NCBI GenBank assembly: GCA_966185765.1
Contig: CBIFVZ010000001.1
Location: 1-64,000 of the forward strand
Length of the DNA: 64,000 nucleotides
Direction: 5' to 3'
Source of the DNA: CBIFVZ01 sp966185765
GTDB lineage: Bacteria; Pseudomonadota; Gammaproteobacteria; Enterobacterales; Enterobacteriaceae
Position 1 is the stretch's first letter, and each line of letters starts with the position of its first letter. This document shows, in pieces, positions 1 to 8,897 of this stretch. The notes beneath the pieces were generated by a model. It saw only the letters and a list, made by a program, of their open reading frames with translations, was not told the origin of the DNA and ran no database searches. The position numbers and the translations under genes were made by a program.

Positions 1-49
<49 letters not shown>

Positions 50-83
50 AGGGGCTTTGCTTTCGTCTCGGAAAGCGGGGCGC

Positions 84-111
84 ATCATATCAAATGAAGC
101 GCCGCTGTAAA
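84..111 (-). promoter_or_regulatory. tyrT promoter (-35/-10)
   Basis: On the minus strand TTTACA (106-111) is followed after 16 bp by TATGAT (84-89), a near-consensus sigma-70 promoter, then a GC-only run GCGCCCCGC before the tRNA. A GC-rich discriminator is typical of stable-RNA promoters under stringent control, known for E. coli tyrT. Regulation here is inferred from that similarity. Confidence 0.85.
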
Positions 112-192
112 GTGCTGGTTTCGGTAAAACCGGCTGTTTGCGTAATTTTTGCCCTTGACGTGCTAAATATAAACAGCCTTCTATTATGTTGA

Positions 193-1035
193 TTACAGAA
201 TGATTGTGCGGTTGCCGTAAACGAAAACACGCTGGGCCAGTACCTGATAGAGCGCACGGCTAAGCACGTTCTTTTCCACATCACGTCCGGCACGCATCAT
301 ATCTTCTGCCGTATAGGTGTGATCGACGTGAATCACATCCTGCATAATGATAGGGCCTTCATCCAGATTATCGTTCACGTAGTGCGCCGTCGCGCCGATT
401 ATCTTCACGCCGCGCTCGTAGGCCTGATGATATGGGCGTGCGCCAATAAACGCCGGCAGGAACGAATGGTGGATATTGATAATCTTATTCGGGAAGCGGG
501 CAACAAAAGACGGTGTCAGCACGCGCATATACTTCGCTAACACCACATAGTCTGGCTGGTGGGCATCAATTGCATCAGCCATTTGCGCGTCGTGTTCTTC
601 ACGAGTTAACCCTTCATGGCTCACCAGCTCAAAAGGAATATCGAAGCGTTCTACCAGCGGACGCAGCGTGTCGTGGTTGCCAATAACCGCAGCGATGTCG
701 ACATCCAGCCCGCCATAGTTGGCTTTCATTAACAGATCGCCCAGACAGTGCGCTTCTTTGGTAACCAGAATCACAATGCGACGACGGCCAGCAGGGGTCA
801 GTTCACGTACAGAACCGTCAGGTAGCGCGCTGTCGAGGTCTGCCAGCAGCGTTGCGTCGTTGAAGATACCTTCCAGCTCGGTACGCATAAAAAAGCGACC
901 GGTACGGTGATCGACGAACTCATTATTCTGAACAATATTCAGCTCGTGCTTATAGCAAATGTTGGTGATACGCGCGATGAGTCCTTTCTGGTCAGGGCAA
1001 ATAGTGCGCAGTACTTTTCTTTGTAATGATTGCAT
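193..1035 (-). CDS. purU: Formyltetrahydrofolate deformylase
   Basis: Hydrolyses 10-formyl-THF to formate and THF, balancing one-carbon pools and giving formate to PurT in purine synthesis; cytosolic. The 280-residue product matches the E. coli enzyme nearly residue for residue: an N-terminal ACT-type regulatory domain (about 1-85) and a formyltransferase-fold domain with the catalytic triad visible as Asn187, His189 (NIHHS) and Asp225 (NLDEGP). An upstream in-frame ATG at 1098 would add 21 unrelated residues and overlap ychJ; the ATG at 1035 begins MQSLQRKV as in relatives. It lies just downstream of ychJ on the same strand (47 bp gap). Confidence 0.97.
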   Translation of the reverse strand: MQSLQRKVLRTICPDQKGLIARITNICYKHELNIVQNNEFVDHRTGRFFMRTELEGIFNDATLLADLDSALPDGSVRELTPAGRRRIVILVTKEAHCLGDLLMKANYGGLDVDIAAVIGNHDTLRPLVERFDIPFELVSHEGLTREEHDAQMADAIDAHQPDYVVLAKYMRVLTPSFVARFPNKIINIHHSFLPAFIGARPYHQAYERGVKIIGATAHYVNDNLDEGPIIMQDVIHVDHTYTAEDMMRAGRDVEKNVLSRALYQVLAQRVFVYGNRTIIL

Positions 1036-1082
1036 TTCAGGGTAAATCCTGTTGAACGTGTTTGCATATGTGCTGTTAGCGT

Positions 1083-1538
1083 TTAGTAGGCACAGCACTT
1101 TTTAAATTTTTTACCTGAGCCACAAGGGCAGAGGTCATTGCGGCCGAATGTCGGGCGAACACCGTCGATATAATACCATTGCCCTTGCTCTTTTAAGAAT
1201 CTTGAACGCTCGATAATGGCACCGGGCACGCCGTTTTCTTCATAACGGGCTACAAAACTCACAAAACTTTCACCGTCCTTTTCTGGTGATTCATCAAAAA
1301 TAGTCAAACCCAGCCAGTGCGTATTGGCAAAGCCCGCCGTGATGCTTTCACGCATCTGTGCGGCCTGGCAGGAGGTATGCCAACTGGCAATAAGCCAGTC
1401 AACATCGTGAACCACGAAAGCGGTATACCGACTTCGCATAAGTTGCGACGCACGTTCAGCGACGCGCTCGCCACGTAGGTAAGGCTGGCAACATAGGCTA
1501 TAATCCAATCCGCTGCCACAGGGGCAAAGTTGCGACAC
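1083..1538 (-). CDS. ychJ: YchJ family protein with two SEC-C motifs
   Basis: A 151-residue protein of the UPF0225/YchJ family, function not established. Cysteine-rich SEC-C zinc-binding motifs are seen at both ends: CPCGSG at residues 5-10 with a following CC pair, and CPCGSGKKFKKCC at the extreme C terminus. The SEC-C motif is the one that ends SecA and binds zinc. The middle is an NTF2-like fold in solved family members. It is divergent from rssA with about 95 bp between starts, and precedes purU on the same strand. The length is the usual one. Confidence 0.93.
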   Translation of the reverse strand: MSQLCPCGSGLDYSLCCQPYLRGERVAERASQLMRSRYTAFVVHDVDWLIASWHTSCQAAQMRESITAGFANTHWLGLTIFDESPEKDGESFVSFVARYEENGVPGAIIERSRFLKEQGQWYYIDGVRPTFGRNDLCPCGSGKKFKKCCAY

Positions 1539-1633
1539 GGCATCTCCCTGGGGATAAAAATAACGAGTACGGTTATGTTAACTGAGTCGTGGTGGTGATG
1601 CCACGAGGGTTTGCAGGCCGTCAACGAGGCGTG

Positions 1634-2566
1634 ATGAGACAGGTTAAAATAGGACTGGCGCTGGGGTCTGGCGCGGCAAAAGGATGGGCACATATTGGCG
1701 TTATCAACGCGCTGGCACAGCTTGGAATCAAGCCTGACATTGTTGCAGGCTGTTCTGTGGGGGCGCTGGTGGGTGGCGCTTACGCCTGCGATCGACTGGC
1801 GCCATTTGAGCGTTGGGTACGCTCCTTTCGCTATTGGGATGTACTGCGTCTGATGGATGTTTCCTGGCGACGAGGCGGGTTGTTGCGTGGTGAACGGGTC
1901 TTTAACAATGTCCGTCGGCTGGTACCTCACGAGGTGATTGAAGACACGCCGCGTCGCTTTGGGGCGGTAGCAACCAATCTCAGCACAGGCCGCGAGCTGT
2001 GGTTTACTGACGGTTGCCTCCATACTGCCGTGCGTGCCTCGTGCAGCATGCCCGGTCTGCTCTCGCCGGTGCGTCATAATGGCTACTGGCTGGTCGACGG
2101 CGCGGTGGTGAATCCCGTTCCTGTTTCTCTTGCTCGTGCGCTGGGTGCTGATATCGTCATTGCTGTTGATTTGCAGCATGACGCCCATCTGATGCAGCAG
2201 GACTTATTGTCTCAGGCACCAGAACCTGAAAACGATCGTGACGCGACCAGTTGGCGTGAGCGTCTGCGCGGTCTGGTCGCTCGCCGCACCAGCATTGCAC
2301 CTACCGCGATGGAAATCATGAGTACGTCAATTCAGGTACTGGAAAACCGTCTTAAACGCAGTCGGATGGCGGGCGATCCGCCGGATATTTTGCTACAGCC
2401 TTTTTGCCCACAGATTTCAACGCTCGACTTCCATCGTGCAGAGGAATCCATTGCTGCAGGGGGCCTCGCCGTTGATAAAAAAATGGATGAACTGTTACCC
2501 CTTGTTCAGGTCAGTGGGCAATCGCAGGCGCTTTACGTTTCTTCAGGTAAATCCGACAGGCGATAG
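1634..2566 (+). CDS. rssA: Patatin-like phospholipase family protein RssA
   Basis: Patatin-fold hydrolase-like protein of 310 residues (E. coli about 301). The oxyanion loop GSGAAKG (11-17), nucleophile elbow GCSVG with Ser41, and the dyad Asp in LVDGA are all present, so it is probably catalytically competent; the substrate is unknown. The start is the ATG at 1634, preceded by an AGG-type Shine-Dalgarno; an upstream ATG at 1589 would add 15 unrelated residues and overlap the divergent promoter region. It lies 48 bp upstream of rssB, the conserved rssAB pair. Despite the name, rssA is not known to be needed for sigma-S turnover. Confidence 0.94.
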   Translation: MRQVKIGLALGSGAAKGWAHIGVINALAQLGIKPDIVAGCSVGALVGGAYACDRLAPFERWVRSFRYWDVLRLMDVSWRRGGLLRGERVFNNVRRLVPHEVIEDTPRRFGAVATNLSTGRELWFTDGCLHTAVRASCSMPGLLSPVRHNGYWLVDGAVVNPVPVSLARALGADIVIAVDLQHDAHLMQQDLLSQAPEPENDRDATSWRERLRGLVARRTSIAPTAMEIMSTSIQVLENRLKRSRMAGDPPDILLQPFCPQISTLDFHRAEESIAAGGLAVDKKMDELLPLVQVSGQSQALYVSSGKSDRR

Positions 2567-2614
2567 TTGCTATTGCATGCCACTATTTATCTATCGTCAG
2601 TCAGGGGAGAGCAC

Positions 2615-3625
2615 ATGACACAGCCTTTGGTCGGAAAACAGATCTTAATTGTTGAGGACGAGTATGTTTTCCGTTCCCTGCTGGATACTTATCTTACATC
2701 CCTGGGCGCACAAACGCGGTTAGCGGCCGATGGTATTGAGGCGCTGGAGCGCATGGCCGAAAGGGCGACGGATCTTGTGATATGCGATCTTGCAATGCCG
2801 CGTATGAATGGCCTGAGATTGGTCGAAGAGATTCGTAACAGCGGTGATCAGACACCCATTTTGGTTATTTCCGCGACGGAAAATATGTCAGATATTGCCC
2901 AGGCGCTGCGCCTGGGAGTACAGGATGTGCTGCTAAAGCCGATAAAAGATCTTAACCGCCTGCGCGAAACTGTGTTCGCTTGTTTGTATCCTGGGGTATA
3001 TAACTCACGTGTTGAGGAAGAAGAGCGTTTGTTTCAGGACTGGGACGCATTAGTCAGTAACCCCGGTGCAGCGGCTCAACTGCTGATGCAACTTCAGCCA
3101 CCTGTGCAACAGTCTCTGTCTGGCTGTAAAATTAACTATCGGCAGTTGGTTAGTGCCGATACGCCGGGCTTGGTTCTGGATATTGCCCAGCTATCAGAAA
3201 ATGAACTGGCATTTTATTGCCTTGATGTTACTCGTGCTGGTGATAATGGTGTGCTGGCTGCGCTGTTATTACGTGCATTATTTAATGGGTTGCTTCAGGA
3301 GCAACTGGCTCACCAGCATCAACGCCTGCCGGAACTCGGGGCATTATTAAAACAGGTTAATCAATTGTTGCGTCAGGCTAATTTACCCGGACAGTTCCCA
3401 TTGCTGGTAGGGTATTATCACAGCACATTAAAAAATTTGATTTTAGTTTCCGCAGGGCTTAATGCCACATTAAATACCGAAGAACATCATATCCAGCTTA
3501 GTAGCGGCGTTCCGCTGGGGACGCTGGGCAACACTTACCTTAATCAAATCAGCCAACACTGCGTCTCCTGGCAGTGTCAGGTATGGGGAACAGGCGGGCG
3601 CTTACGCCTGATGTTGAGCACGTAA
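2615..3625 (+). CDS. rssB: Response-regulator adaptor for RpoS proteolysis
   Basis: Adaptor that delivers sigma-S (RpoS) to ClpXP; inactivation by Ira anti-adaptors stabilises RpoS in stress. The 336-residue protein has an N-terminal receiver domain with acidic pocket (EDE at 15-17), phosphoacceptor Asp58 in ICDLAMP and the conserved Lys in VLLKPIKD, and a C-terminal pseudo-phosphatase (PP2C-like) domain that lacks obvious metal ligands. An AGGGGAGA Shine-Dalgarno supports the ATG at 2615 over the upstream ATG at 2567. The gene is cotranscribable with rssA. Confidence 0.96.
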   Translation: MTQPLVGKQILIVEDEYVFRSLLDTYLTSLGAQTRLAADGIEALERMAERATDLVICDLAMPRMNGLRLVEEIRNSGDQTPILVISATENMSDIAQALRLGVQDVLLKPIKDLNRLRETVFACLYPGVYNSRVEEEERLFQDWDALVSNPGAAAQLLMQLQPPVQQSLSGCKINYRQLVSADTPGLVLDIAQLSENELAFYCLDVTRAGDNGVLAALLLRALFNGLLQEQLAHQHQRLPELGALLKQVNQLLRQANLPGQFPLLVGYYHSTLKNLILVSAGLNATLNTEEHHIQLSSGVPLGTLGNTYLNQISQHCVSWQCQVWGTGGRLRLMLST

Positions 3626-3828
3626 TAAGCGGCTGTAATCCCCTTACACAAATGCCTTTCTGCTTCATTTTCAGAGAGTGTTAATATTCTTTAATAGTAC
3701 CTTCGTATTATTCTTAATTTACGTATGGCCGTGATATTTGGACGCTGACGACGTTTTTTAGCTGATATACTCAGGCCGTTTTCAAATAACGAACAAGTTT
3801 ACTACTTGTGCAATCAAGGAGCATTGTA

Positions 3829-4737
3829 ATGGCTGCTGTAAATTCAAAAGTGAGGAAAGCGGTTATACCTGTTGCCGGTTTGGGTACCAGGATGCTTCCG
3901 GCGACTAAGGCAATTCCGAAAGAAATGCTGCCGCTGGTTGATAAGCCATTAATCCAGTATGTTGTGAATGAATGTATTGCTGCCGGAATCACTGAAATTG
4001 TTCTGGTTACGCACTCTTCAAAAAACTCCATTGAAAACCATTTCGATACCAGCTTTGAGCTGGAAGCGATGCTGGAAAAACGCGTTAAGCGTCAGTTACT
4101 GGCCGAAGTTCAGTCTATTTGTCCCCCGCATGTCACGATTATGCAGGTGCGCCAGGGGCTGGCGAAAGGGTTAGGGCATGCGGTGATGTGCGCGCATCCG
4201 GTGGTGGGTGATGAGCCTGTGGCGGTTATTCTCCCGGACGTTATCCTGGATGAATATGAGTCCGATCTGAGCCGCGAAAACCTGGCTGAAATGATTACCC
4301 GCTTCGATGCAACCGGTAACAGCCAGATAATGGTTGAGCCAGTCGAAGACGTTACCGCATATGGTGTTGTTGACTGCCAGGGTGTTGAGCTGAAAGCCGG
4401 TGATAGCGTGCCGATGGTGGGTATTGTTGAGAAGCCAAAAGCCAGTGAGGCACCATCCAACCTTGCGGTTGTCGGTCGTTATGTACTTAGCGCAGACATC
4501 TGGCCGTTGCTGGCGAAAACGCCGCCGGGGGCCGGTGATGAGATTCAGTTGACTGACTCCATAGCCATGCTGATGGATAAAGAAACGGTCGAAGCCTATC
4601 ACATGAAAGGTAAAAGCCACGACTGCGGTAACAAACTGGGTTACATGCAGGCATTTGTGGAATACGGCGTACGCCACAACACTCTCGGAGCAGACTTCAA
4701 GGCCTGGCTGAAAGAAACGGTGGGCAGCAGTAAATAA
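3829..4737 (+). CDS. galU: UTP-glucose-1-phosphate uridylyltransferase
   Basis: Makes UDP-glucose from UTP and glucose 1-phosphate for LPS core, galactose metabolism, osmoregulated glucans and, with the next gene, UDP-glucuronate. The 302-residue length equals the E. coli enzyme. The nucleotide-binding signature GLGTRMLPATKAIPKEMLP lies near the N terminus, and the UDP-glucose site region VEKPKASEAPS is intact. AAGGAG at 3817-3822 fits the ATG at 3829; an ATG 21 bp upstream is rejected. ugd follows after 25 bp, so the product feeds directly into the neighbouring enzyme. Confidence 0.97.
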   Translation: MAAVNSKVRKAVIPVAGLGTRMLPATKAIPKEMLPLVDKPLIQYVVNECIAAGITEIVLVTHSSKNSIENHFDTSFELEAMLEKRVKRQLLAEVQSICPPHVTIMQVRQGLAKGLGHAVMCAHPVVGDEPVAVILPDVILDEYESDLSRENLAEMITRFDATGNSQIMVEPVEDVTAYGVVDCQGVELKAGDSVPMVGIVEKPKASEAPSNLAVVGRYVLSADIWPLLAKTPPGAGDEIQLTDSIAMLMDKETVEAYHMKGKSHDCGNKLGYMQAFVEYGVRHNTLGADFKAWLKETVGSSK

Positions 4738-4762
4738 GTTAATAGATAACCCAGGATAACCT

Positions 4763-6103
4763 ATGAAAGTAACCGTATTTGGCATTGGCTATGTGGGGCT
4801 TGTGCAGGCAGCAGTGCTTGCAGAAGTCGGCCATGATGTGATGTGTATTGATGTCGACAAGACCAAAGTAGAAAACCTGAAAAAAGGTGAGGTTCCGATT
4901 TTTGAACCGGGTCTGGCGCCGCTGGTGACCAAAAATTATGAAGAAGGTCGCCTGAAATTCAGTACTGATGCACGTGAGGGCGTTGAGCACGGGGTGATTC
5001 AGTTTATCGCCGTCGGCACGCCTCCTGACGAAGACGGTTCAGCAGACCTCAAGTATGTTACCGCTGTGGCACGCACCATTGCCGAGCATATGACTTCTCA
5101 TAAGGTTGTCCTGGACAAATCCACCGTGCCTGTTGGTACGGCAGAAAAAGTTCGTGCCGTGATGCAGGAAACCTTGCAGGCACGCGGTGTGGATATTACG
5201 TTTGATGTGGTATCGAACCCGGAATTTCTTAAAGAAGGGGCTGCTGTAGCCGACTGCAAACGTCCTGAGCGTATTGTTATTGGTACAGATAACCCTGAGG
5301 TTGAGGACTGGCTGCGTGAGCTTTACGAGCCGTTTAACCGCAATCACGATCGCATGATAGTGATGGATATCCGCAGCGCGGAGCTGACCAAGTATGCGGC
5401 CAACTGTATGCTGGCGACAAAAATTAGCTTTATGAATGAGATTGCCAACCTGGCAGAGCATCTCGGTGCCGACATTGAGAAAGTTCGTCAGGGTATTGGT
5501 TCTGACTCACGTATTGGCTATCACTTCATTTATGCAGGATGTGGCTACGGCGGTTCCTGCTTCCCGAAAGATGTTCAGGCATTAGTTCGCACGGCAGAGC
5601 AGGTGGGTTACACACCTCGCTTGCTCAAAGCCGTGGAAGACATCAACAACGATCAGAAATTCAAGCTACCGCAATATATTACTCGTCACTTTGGTGACGA
5701 TTTGCATGGTAGAACATTCGCACTATGGGGGCTTTCATTTAAGCCGAATACGGATGACATGCGAGAAGCCTCCAGCCGCGTTTTGATGGAAGAACTGTGG
5801 AAGCGTGGTGCCGTCGTTCAGGCTTACGATCCTGAGGCGATGGATGAAACCCAGCGAATCTATGGTCATCGTGATGATTTGCGTTTGATGGGGACGAAAG
5901 AAGCCGCGCTGCATAAAGCGGATGCACTGGTTATTTGTACCGAGTGGCAGAGTTTCCGTGCACCTGACCTGGATATGCTAAAACAGGCGCTCAAAGAGCC
6001 GGTTATTTTTGATGGACGTAATTTGTTCGATCCGCAACGTCTAAGTAAACGTGGGTTTAGCTATTATGCTATTGGTCGCGGTCTGTCCATTACGCAATAT
6101 TAA
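4763..6103 (+). CDS. ugd: UDP-glucose 6-dehydrogenase (long form)
   Basis: Oxidises UDP-glucose twice with NAD to UDP-glucuronate, precursor of capsule or colanic acid and of L-Ara4N on lipid A. The Rossmann motif GIGYVG is at residues 7-12, the central segment FLKEGAAVADCKRPER binds UDP-sugar, and the catalytic Cys266 sits in GYGGSCFPKD. At 446 residues it is longer than the 388-residue E. coli K-12 Ugd, matching the longer subgroup found in many proteobacteria. It lies directly behind galU, a pairing E. coli K-12 lacks at this locus. No second copy can be checked from this window. Confidence 0.94.
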   Translation: MKVTVFGIGYVGLVQAAVLAEVGHDVMCIDVDKTKVENLKKGEVPIFEPGLAPLVTKNYEEGRLKFSTDAREGVEHGVIQFIAVGTPPDEDGSADLKYVTAVARTIAEHMTSHKVVLDKSTVPVGTAEKVRAVMQETLQARGVDITFDVVSNPEFLKEGAAVADCKRPERIVIGTDNPEVEDWLRELYEPFNRNHDRMIVMDIRSAELTKYAANCMLATKISFMNEIANLAEHLGADIEKVRQGIGSDSRIGYHFIYAGCGYGGSCFPKDVQALVRTAEQVGYTPRLLKAVEDINNDQKFKLPQYITRHFGDDLHGRTFALWGLSFKPNTDDMREASSRVLMEELWKRGAVVQAYDPEAMDETQRIYGHRDDLRLMGTKEAALHKADALVICTEWQSFRAPDLDMLKQALKEPVIFDGRNLFDPQRLSKRGFSYYAIGRGLSITQY

Positions 6104-6120
6104 CCTCATTTATTAGTGTT

Positions 6121-6152
6121 GTTTGCCGGAGACGTTCTGCCGGCAAACTTTC
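6121..6152 (+). terminator. Probable galU-ugd terminator
   Basis: A 9-bp perfect stem GTTTGCCGG / CCGGCAAAC (6121-6129 and 6140-6148) lies 17 bp after the ugd stop and is followed by TTTCAT. The short interrupted T-run makes it a moderate intrinsic terminator. Confidence 0.6.
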
Positions 6153-6756
6153 ATACTCTCCTTGCAGTCCTCTCACTTTAAATCCCCAATATGCATACCA
6201 AGTGATTGTACACATTTGCTTTATATTGCGACGCCAGCTCAATGGCAGTGGGCTATTTCAAGGCATCCTCGGGAACGTTTTCTGAGGGGAGACAGGCGTG
6301 TGAATTAATCATCCTCCGGGGTAAAAATAAACAGTCGGCAGTGCTGACCCAGCGTCAGATGGCAGGGGGTTGATATGATAAAACGACTTTTATTATGGTG
6401 TTATTAGGCTATGAGCATAGCCTATAACGAATATTTATTACCGCCGGTGATTAACAAACGTTATCGATATACTGCACACAAAGAAACTGAGAATGCTTAT
6501 CAAAATTCTCCGTTTCAGATGGCGCAGGGTTGCACTCTGGTATGGGGTATTAGTGAAAAGGTTACTGGCAATCTCGTAGGGGAAATTCTGAAAACCGTTC
6601 TTCAGTTATGGTTATGATTTAAGACCGGCCTTGAGTGGATAATGACGAATAAGCGAACGTTATGGTCACCCTTAACCTCTTACCATTCAGATAACATTGT
6701 GATGATATGTCTATATGAGAGAGCTTCAGACCGAAGGGAAGGGGGAGATTTCTGAA
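6153..6756. other. Gene-free stretch between ugd and hns
   Basis: About 600 bp between the converging ugd and hns genes. The longest plus-strand frames (6123-6308, 61 residues; 6411-6617, 68 residues) have poor ribosome-binding sites and no recognisable family, so I do not call them genes. E. coli has a much shorter galU-hns gap, so this is added or decayed DNA; I cannot identify a source. Confidence 0.5.
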
Positions 6757-6785
6757 AAATAAAAATCCCGCCGTAGCGGGATTTT
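6757..6785 (-). terminator. hns intrinsic terminator
   Basis: Stem ATCCCGC / GCGGGAT around a CGTA loop, followed on the minus strand by a run of T (AAAAATAAAAA read on plus). It starts 15 bp downstream of the hns stop codon and has the canonical form. Confidence 0.9.
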
Positions 6786-6799
6786 CAGTAAAACAGAAA

Positions 6800-7216
6800 T
6801 TATTTCTGTTTGATAAGGAAATCTTCGAGAGCTTTCCCTTCTTCTTCAATGGCTTTCTTGATAATAGCCGGAGTACGACCCTGGCCGGTCCAGGTTTTTT
6901 CTTCGCCATTCTCATCAATGTAGGAGTATTTTGCCGGACGGGCAGCACGCTTGCTTTTCGTGCCCGGCTTTGCGCTGCTTAATACGCTCAGCAGGTCAGT
7001 CGGATCAATACCGTCCTGAAGCAGCATTTCACGGTACTGTTGTAGTTTACGATTGCGCTCTTCAATTTCAGCGGCAGCCGCGTTTTCTTCTTCGCGACGC
7101 TCGTTAACGACAACTTCGAGTTTTTCCAGCATTTCTTCAAGCGTTTCCAGGGTACATTCTCTTGCCTGGGAGCGAAGAGTACGGATGTTGTTCAGAATTT
7201 TAAGTGCTTCGGTCAT
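6800..7216 (-). CDS. hns: Nucleoid-associated protein H-NS
   Basis: Global silencer of AT-rich DNA that forms bridging or stiffening filaments. The 138-residue product has the N-terminal coiled-coil dimerisation region (1-65), a linker rich in Lys/Arg/Ala (82-95) and the C-terminal DNA-binding domain with TWTGQGRTP, the minor-groove QGR hook being residues 112-114. The linker and C-terminal residues differ somewhat from E. coli, as expected for a more distant enterobacterium. Monocistronic, divergent from tdk as in E. coli, with a 544-bp shared upstream region. Confidence 0.97.
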   Translation of the reverse strand: MTEALKILNNIRTLRSQARECTLETLEEMLEKLEVVVNERREEENAAAAEIEERNRKLQQYREMLLQDGIDPTDLLSVLSSAKPGTKSKRAARPAKYSYIDENGEEKTWTGQGRTPAIIKKAIEEEGKALEDFLIKQK

Positions 7217-7760
7217 TGCAGTAATCTCAAACTTATAATGGGGTTGGGTTTGTTGAACTAATAATAGAGTGTTAATTCTGGTTCTGCAATAGGGGGAAAT
7301 GTAATGAATCGAATTTAAGCTTATTTACCGGGTTTTTATTTTTACATTAACGCCATTTCTGCTTGAAGTTGCTCACAGAAAAACATGTGGCGAGTCAGTT
7401 TTTCAACATTCATCTGATGGTGGGTATCGGGATGAATGTCGATAAAAAGAGAGTGTGCTGCGTTTTATCCTGGTGACATAACGTAAAGATAAGTTGGTAG
7501 CGTCATATCATTTTACCGTAGTGAAATAATAATTAAGAGGCAATAAAGGCGCTTTAATACTAAGAAAAAGCTTTAATCTCGTAGAGTTAACGTATGACCT
7601 GACAAGTTGTGCGTTATGTACAATGTGCTGTAACAAATCGTAATAACAATACCTGAAATGTAATACACCGGTTGTCAGAAACGGATGGCGAATCACGTTG
7701 TGCGGGTATGCTACAATCCCAATCTCTCTATTACTACACACTGTCTGGGGTCTTCCGGCA
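7217..7760. promoter_or_regulatory. hns / tdk divergent upstream region
   Basis: A gene-free, visibly AT-rich 544 bp between the starts of hns and tdk. It should hold both promoters; AT-rich curved DNA at the hns promoter is the known site of H-NS autorepression and Fis activation in E. coli. I see no individual site clearly enough to place. Frames here (such as 7508-7741 minus) show no family resemblance. Confidence 0.5.
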
Positions 7761-8366
7761 ATGGCTCAGCTTTATTTTTACTATTCGGCAATGAATGCCG
7801 GTAAATCGACCGCTTTGTTGCAATCATCCTACAACTACCAGGAACGCGGGATGCGTACCGTGGTTTATACTGCTGAAATTGATAACCGATTTGGTTCAGG
7901 AAAAGTCAGTTCACGAATAGGACTGTCCTCCCCGGCTCGCCTTTATAATCCAGCCACTTCGCTGTTGGAGGATATTAAGGCAGAACACACACGAGAACAG
8001 ATTCACTGTGTTCTGGTCGATGAGAGTCAGTTCCTGACGCGTGAACAGGTTTATCAGCTTTCTGAAGTTGTCGATGAACTGGATATTCCTGTGTTGTGCT
8101 ACGGATTACGTACGGATTTCCGTGGTGAGCTTTTCACCGGTAGCCAGTATCTACTGGCATGGTCAGATAAGCTGGTGGAATTAAAAACCATCTGTTTCTG
8201 TGGCCGCAAAGCCAGTATGGTGCTGCGCCTTGATAAGGAAGGGCGGCCTTATAATGAAGGGGAACAGGTCGTGATTGGCGGCAACGAACGCTATGTATCG
8301 GTCTGCCGTAAGCATTATAAAGAAGCGCTCTCTCAGGGTTCTCTACAGGCCATACAGGGCTGCTGA
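7761..8366 (+). CDS. tdk: Thymidine kinase
   Basis: Phosphorylates thymidine and deoxyuridine with ATP in pyrimidine salvage. The 201-residue product (E. coli 205) has the P-loop MNAGKST, the Walker B-like DESQF, the CYGLRTDFRG flap and the zinc site with CFCGRK and a later CRKHY. The ATG at 7761 starts MAQLYFYYSAMNAG like relatives; an in-frame ATG at 7698 would add 21 unrelated residues. The protein ends early relative to E. coli by a few residues only. Confidence 0.95.
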   Translation: MAQLYFYYSAMNAGKSTALLQSSYNYQERGMRTVVYTAEIDNRFGSGKVSSRIGLSSPARLYNPATSLLEDIKAEHTREQIHCVLVDESQFLTREQVYQLSEVVDELDIPVLCYGLRTDFRGELFTGSQYLLAWSDKLVELKTICFCGRKASMVLRLDKEGRPYNEGEQVVIGGNERYVSVCRKHYKEALSQGSLQAIQGC

Positions 8367-8663
8367 GTGTTACACCCGAGGGTATTCTGGAAGACGTCAG
8401 TGGCTTTCTGGTAGCGGTTTTAGCGGGGCTGTGAGTATGAGCCTGATTGACTCACGGTGTAGCATTGACCGGCAGGACGCCCGCGCGTGGTAGCCAGGGA
8501 AGGGTTATGTCTATTAGTGAAGACTGCACTGTGCTTTCAAAATCAGACCTGGCAGAGGAAAAACGGACTTCTGGTATTAAGGCCGTTTACTGAAGCAAAT
8601 CAGGCCCGACAGGTCGCACATTTGATGGAGCAAAACAGAACGCCTGATTCTTCATTTTTCTTA

Positions 8664-8701
8664 TAAACACATTAATGAATTTTTATTCATTAATGTGTTT
8701 A
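8664..8701. repeat. Perfect 17-bp AT-rich palindrome
   Basis: TAAACACATTAATGAAT (8664-8680) is followed by TTTT and its exact reverse complement (8685-8701). Neither side has a following T-run, so it is not a standard intrinsic terminator. It lies about 300 bp after tdk in the non-coding stretch that also carries the transposase relic. It may be a tdk 3' processing structure or a leftover of a mobile element. Confidence 0.85.
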
Positions 8702-8897
8702 AGTGAGCCGGATGACCTCCGGGTATCACGTTATTTATGGCTTCACCGCACCAGAGTATTAATGCCTGACGATCACATGAAAATAGATTTCAGGAGAAAA
8801 AAACACCCAATGACGCAATGCCGCAGTTAAAGGAAGGGTTGACCAATCTTTAATCCGCAACATTACAACGGCTTCCACTTCAGGGAGCCGTTTTCTT

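Noticed and set aside
1304..2188. 294-codon minus-strand frame over ychJ and rssA
   Set aside because: It overlaps two recognised genes on different strands and shows no family pattern; a shadow frame.
6411..6617. 68-codon frame in the ugd-hns gap
   Set aside because: Poor ribosome-binding site, no recognisable homology and no terminator; not enough to call a gene.
8394..8643. Possible short gene remnants after tdk (for example MSISEDCTVLSKSDLAEEK from 8507)
   Set aside because: Frames are short, stop quickly and match no family I recognise; I treat this as non-coding decayed DNA.
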